64,000 nucleotides of DNA from positions 86,404-150,403 of the forward strand of contig PMTF01000026.1 of the NCBI GenBank assembly GCA_003167415.1, in the 5' to 3' direction. Under the pieces are notes generated by a model. It was not told where the DNA came from, did not search any database, and saw nothing but the letters and a program-made list of their open reading frames with translations. A program made the position numbers and the translations under genes. How positions within the stretch are numbered: position 1 is the stretch's first letter; each line of letters opens with the position of its first letter. This stretch comes from Acidimicrobiaceae bacterium (GTDB lineage: Bacteria > Actinomycetota > Acidimicrobiia > Acidimicrobiales > RAAP-2). Shown here one piece after another: positions 61,504 through 64,000 of the stretch.

Positions 61504-61851
61504 ATGAAAATTCAAGAAGTGAACAAGAACGAGTCCGTGACGCTCTACGAACAAGTCGCCGCAGAGATTCGAAGAGCAATCGCCGATGGCGAGGCTGCTC
61601 CCGGCGAACGTCTTCCTTCGGCGATTGACTTAGCCGACGTGATTGGAGCGAACAAGAACACTGTCACTCGAGCTCTCCACATCTTAAGAGATGAAGGCTT
61701 ACTGGACTTCACAAGAGGGCGCGGCATCCGTGTAGTTGCATCGCCACGCAAGAGCAATCTTCAAACACGAATCAATGAGCTTTTGGACTATGCACGCAGC
61801 CAGAGTTACCGAAGCGAAGAAGTTGTTGCGATCATCAAGTCTCAAAATTGA
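61504..61851 (+). CDS. GntR-family regulator (YtrA-like, short)
   Basis: 115 residues from the ATG at 61504. VTLYEQVAAEIRRAIADGEA, APGERLPSAIDLADVIGANK and NTVTRALHILRDEGLLDFTR form the GntR winged helix. The C-terminal part is only ~35 residues, so there is no large effector domain. It is divergent from the propeller gene, which lies within 30 bp and is its probable target. Confidence 0.82.
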   Translation: MKIQEVNKNESVTLYEQVAAEIRRAIADGEAAPGERLPSAIDLADVIGANKNTVTRALHILRDEGLLDFTRGRGIRVVASPRKSNLQTRINELLDYARSQSYRSEEVVAIIKSQN

Positions 61852-62050
61852 AAGCAGCAACCTGGTTATTTAGCATCGACAGAATTGAACTTCATGCGAT
61901 TGAGTGCGGGTTCTCTTCGGGGGCCCGACGCCATAGGAATGCAACCCTTCACTGGCGGCTAGCCACACAAATCAAACTGACATCACAGGTCTTATACCGG
62001 TCCTGAGTGTTGCGGTGTAAGAAGCGGTCTCCTCATGACATAGTGGAAAC
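61852..62050. other. Intergenic, nothing recognised
   Basis: About 200 bp; only the promoter of the following secreted-protein gene is expected. Confidence 0.4.
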
Positions 62051-62635
62051 GTGAGAACAGTTGCGCCAATTAGATCGGCCGCATTGTTTACCTCTGTGGT
62101 GGTAGCGATCGCGTTTGCGATAACGGCTCCAGCGGGAGCAACCGGGTCCGTCACGTCGTCAGCCTTGTCAGGTCGTGGACTTTCGAACATGGGTGAAACT
62201 GGCCAACATCGATTTGCGGCCGCATCCCCGCCAGGGTTCTGTCGATTGGTAAGCCAAGTAAGTTCAGTCACTGCAACTCGCTCGAAATACCCCAACCCAA
62301 TGACGTTCACCTTCCCCAGAGTTGTGACAGGCACTCACGTCAAGGCTGTTCGCGCAGCCGCGAAGGCTCTCTGCGACTTGCCAGCCATGCCAAACGGTGT
62401 TATTAGTTGCCCCGCCGACGTTGGTATGCACTACACGTTGAAGTTCGTCGTCGGTGAAGCAGTGAGCGCCCACTACTCGCGGCTCGTCGTTGTCGACCCG
62501 TCGGGTTGCCATACCGTGACGGGACTAGGCGCCGTTCGCTCTGCAACAAACCAACTTTGGCCAGTACTAGGCGCAGCCCTAGGGCTACGTCATGCGACTG
62601 GCGCAACCTTTGGCGGGAAGCTCGTTGCCGGATAG
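62051..62635 (+). CDS. Secreted protein, unknown
   Basis: 194 residues, GTG start. Signal peptide ALFTSVVVAIAFAITAPAGA. The mature part contains four Cys residues (GFCRLVSQV, ALCDLPAMP, ISCPADVG, SGCHTVTG), so probably two disulphides, and ends with a Gly/Ala-rich stretch. No family recognised. Confidence 0.6.
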   Translation: MRTVAPIRSAALFTSVVVAIAFAITAPAGATGSVTSSALSGRGLSNMGETGQHRFAAASPPGFCRLVSQVSSVTATRSKYPNPMTFTFPRVVTGTHVKAVRAAAKALCDLPAMPNGVISCPADVGMHYTLKFVVGEAVSAHYSRLVVVDPSGCHTVTGLGAVRSATNQLWPVLGAALGLRHATGATFGGKLVAG

Positions 62636-62801
62636 TCGCGCTCGTCCTGTCAGGGTTCGACCGACCAAATTACACGATGTACTAGATCCAGATCGTTGCG
62701 CAAAGTGCAATTTACGGATCCTCCTTGTTTGAAGGTCCTATAAATGTCAAGTCAACTTTTGCCACCAAAATATTGGAATATTGAGAGGGCGGAGCCAGAA
62801 G

Positions 62802-63527
62802 ATGTCAGATTCGTTGAATGAACTGAAGGAGATTGCCCAAGAATTAGCGGACGTGGTTGCAGCAGATCTCAATTATCCGCTCGCCGAATTGACTGAGGGC
62901 CAATTCGTTGCCGAACTTTGCAGTTTGAAGAATCGTCGATTACTAATTGCTGGTTTGGCATTAATTGAGAACGACTGCGGAGATTCGCTCGGTATTCTCA
63001 CCCGTTCGACATTTGAATTCTGGATGATTGGGATCTATGCGCTCCTTGGCGGAGAGGTGGCGCTAAAGCGGATTAATGCTCAATTTCATCGGTCGGCGCG
63101 TCTCGCCCTAGGAGCGGAGGTTGCCGCAGAATTGGAGTTGGAGACGGGTGAAGAGATAAAGATGTGGCAACTGGCTAGAGACGTGGAAGGCCTCTTAGCT
63201 GAAGACGGGGCGAAGCGCAGCGCGTTCCCTCGTCTTTGGTATGACACCAATTACAGGATGGAATCAGGCATCAGTGTCCATGGCGGATTGCTTCCATGTC
63301 GTCCTCACTTTCAAGGAAGCGGCGACGACATGACCGTATCGGCGGATCCGGAAACGGATTTGGAACTAGTCGAAAAGCGCCTCGGTCAAATGATTGGAAT
63401 GGTTTCATGGATTGTCAGCCAGTTAATCGTGCGATCAAAGAAAGGTCAGTCTCAAAGATTGAAGGACATCTTGAAGCGTGTACAGGCGATTCCGTTCGAC
63501 GACGAGGGGCCGCAAGAGGTGGCGTGA
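62802..63527 (+). CDS. Hypothetical soluble protein
   Basis: 241 residues from the ATG at 62802 (GGCGGAG upstream). Largely alpha-helical with NRRLLIAGLALIENDCGDSL and GILTRSTFEFWMIGIYALLG, and a later YRMESGISVHGG. This order of an LxExxxxxxxLxRxxxE/FxxW helix pair resembles the DUF5677/DUF6988-like helical proteins of unknown function. No catalytic motif is assured. Confidence 0.55.
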   Translation: MSDSLNELKEIAQELADVVAADLNYPLAELTEGQFVAELCSLKNRRLLIAGLALIENDCGDSLGILTRSTFEFWMIGIYALLGGEVALKRINAQFHRSARLALGAEVAAELELETGEEIKMWQLARDVEGLLAEDGAKRSAFPRLWYDTNYRMESGISVHGGLLPCRPHFQGSGDDMTVSADPETDLELVEKRLGQMIGMVSWIVSQLIVRSKKGQSQRLKDILKRVQAIPFDDEGPQEVA

Positions 63528-63965
63528 ACAAGGGTTGCGCCCTGGTGGTGTTGCGAACACCCCTTGAACCCGGGGACGTCAACAATCTCCGAGTGGAGGA
63601 TTGCTGAGTGGCCGAATGGATGAAGCCTCAATATGGATCGCAACTCACCAAGCGCTCAAATCTGTTCCGCACTCCTTGCAGAAACTGGCGTCGGGGATTG
63701 CTTTGTCGCCGCAAGAAGGGCAAAACGCTATTCGTTCGGGATACACCAAGGCGTCAGGCGTACTCGGAGACCCGACGTGACTCTGCAACCATGCACTGAC
63801 TATCCAGACCCATTAGGTCTGATTGTTGTCGGAGGCGCGAGTTGCGGATGGCACATTCCTCCCGGTGACCGCGGCCACGTGTTCAATTCGATTTCGAAGT
63901 GAAAGGGCGCAATGCTTGGTCCGCGCGAGTTCAAGCGCACTCACCCGTCAATCCCCGAAGCAGCA
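63528..63965. other. Intergenic region, nothing certain
   Basis: 438 bp. A 26-bp stretch at 63595-63620 resembles the 5' end of a tRNA-Ser gene, but no anticodon or T-arm follows. No gene recognised. Confidence 0.4.
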
Positions 63966-64000
63966 TTACTTGATGAGGCGCACCAGCGAGCCGTTGATCG
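63966..64000 (-). CDS. C-terminus of a second beta-propeller paralogue, cut by window edge
   Basis: The last codons on the minus strand read INGSLVRLIK then TAA, the same ending as the propeller protein at 60217 (NGALIRVVK). The rest lies outside the window. Confidence 0.6.
   Translation of the reverse strand, partial: INGSLVRLIK

Noticed and set aside
63595..63640. Possible tRNA-Ser gene (GGAGGATTGC...GAGTGGCCGAATGGA)
   Set aside because: Only the first ~26 bases resemble the 5' end of tRNA-Ser; no anticodon arm, variable arm or T-arm follows, so at most a fragment.

Overview
The window looks like an uncultured, moderate-GC actinobacterium, possibly related to Acidimicrobiia. The basis is an actinobacterial-style conjugation module (SCO6880-like protein, VirB4, coupling protein, NlpC/P60 hydrolase, DUF4913-like protein), a DUF6907-like protein, several ECF sigma / membrane-anchored anti-sigma pairs, many small Cys-rich secreted proteins, and likely leaderless promoters with the -10 box 6-7 nt before ATG. 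Taxonomy is inferred from gene content only.

Layout. 0-3 kb: the end of an operon with an asparagine synthase C-terminus, a PEP-synthase-type swivelling-domain protein and a FemAB/GNAT-like protein, possibly the edge of a small-molecule cluster. 3.6-22 kb: ordinary chromosomal and lightly accessory genes, namely a TetR regulator, a penicillin-binding protein, a broken HIT gene next to 23-bp tandem repeats, a GntR-regulated ABC exporter, secreted proteins (I36-like, DUF4232-like, G1-peptidase-like), a PASTA membrane protein, and an ECF sigma with its membrane partner. Two 44-bp copies of the 3' half of a tRNA-Glu gene (19.67 and 22.17 kb) mark old integration sites.

23-25.6 kb: a GC-rich module with a Zn-ribbon protein, a membrane protein and a lipase-like hydrolase. 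26-31.4 kb (minus strand): the most interesting locus. A tightly overlapping operon encodes an XRE regulator, an OGG-like HhH-GPD glycosylase, a 112-aa protein, a PfkB-kinase::nucleoside deoxyribosyltransferase fusion, QueC, a SagB-type nitroreductase, QueD and QueE. It combines 7-deazaguanine synthesis with base-excision and base-exchange enzymes, resembling the accessory enzymes of type IV CBASS, but no CD-NTase is seen. queE carries an in-frame UGA inside its radical-SAM CxxxCxxC motif.

31.4-42.4 kb: integrase and excisionase remnants enclose a defence module: an AbiGi-like protein, a DUF4365-like nuclease, a multi-membrane-span NACHT NTPase, and a three-gene operon of a GHKL ATPase, a 57-aa protein and a Rad50/SMC-like ATPase. 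42.4-54.3 kb: a GC-rich conjugative transfer block (excisionase, ArdC, coupling protein, VirB4, VirB6-like, TcpC-like, NlpC/P60), ending at a tRNA-Gly(CCC) 3' half (54.65 kb) that is a likely attachment site. No relaxase, replication initiator or intact integrase is visible.

54.9-64 kb: two divergent cassettes that each pair an ECF sigma factor with a membrane-anchored Asp-box beta-propeller, a third propeller protein divergent from a GntR regulator across a perfect 8-bp inverted repeat, secreted proteins, and the start of a paralogous propeller gene cut by the right edge.
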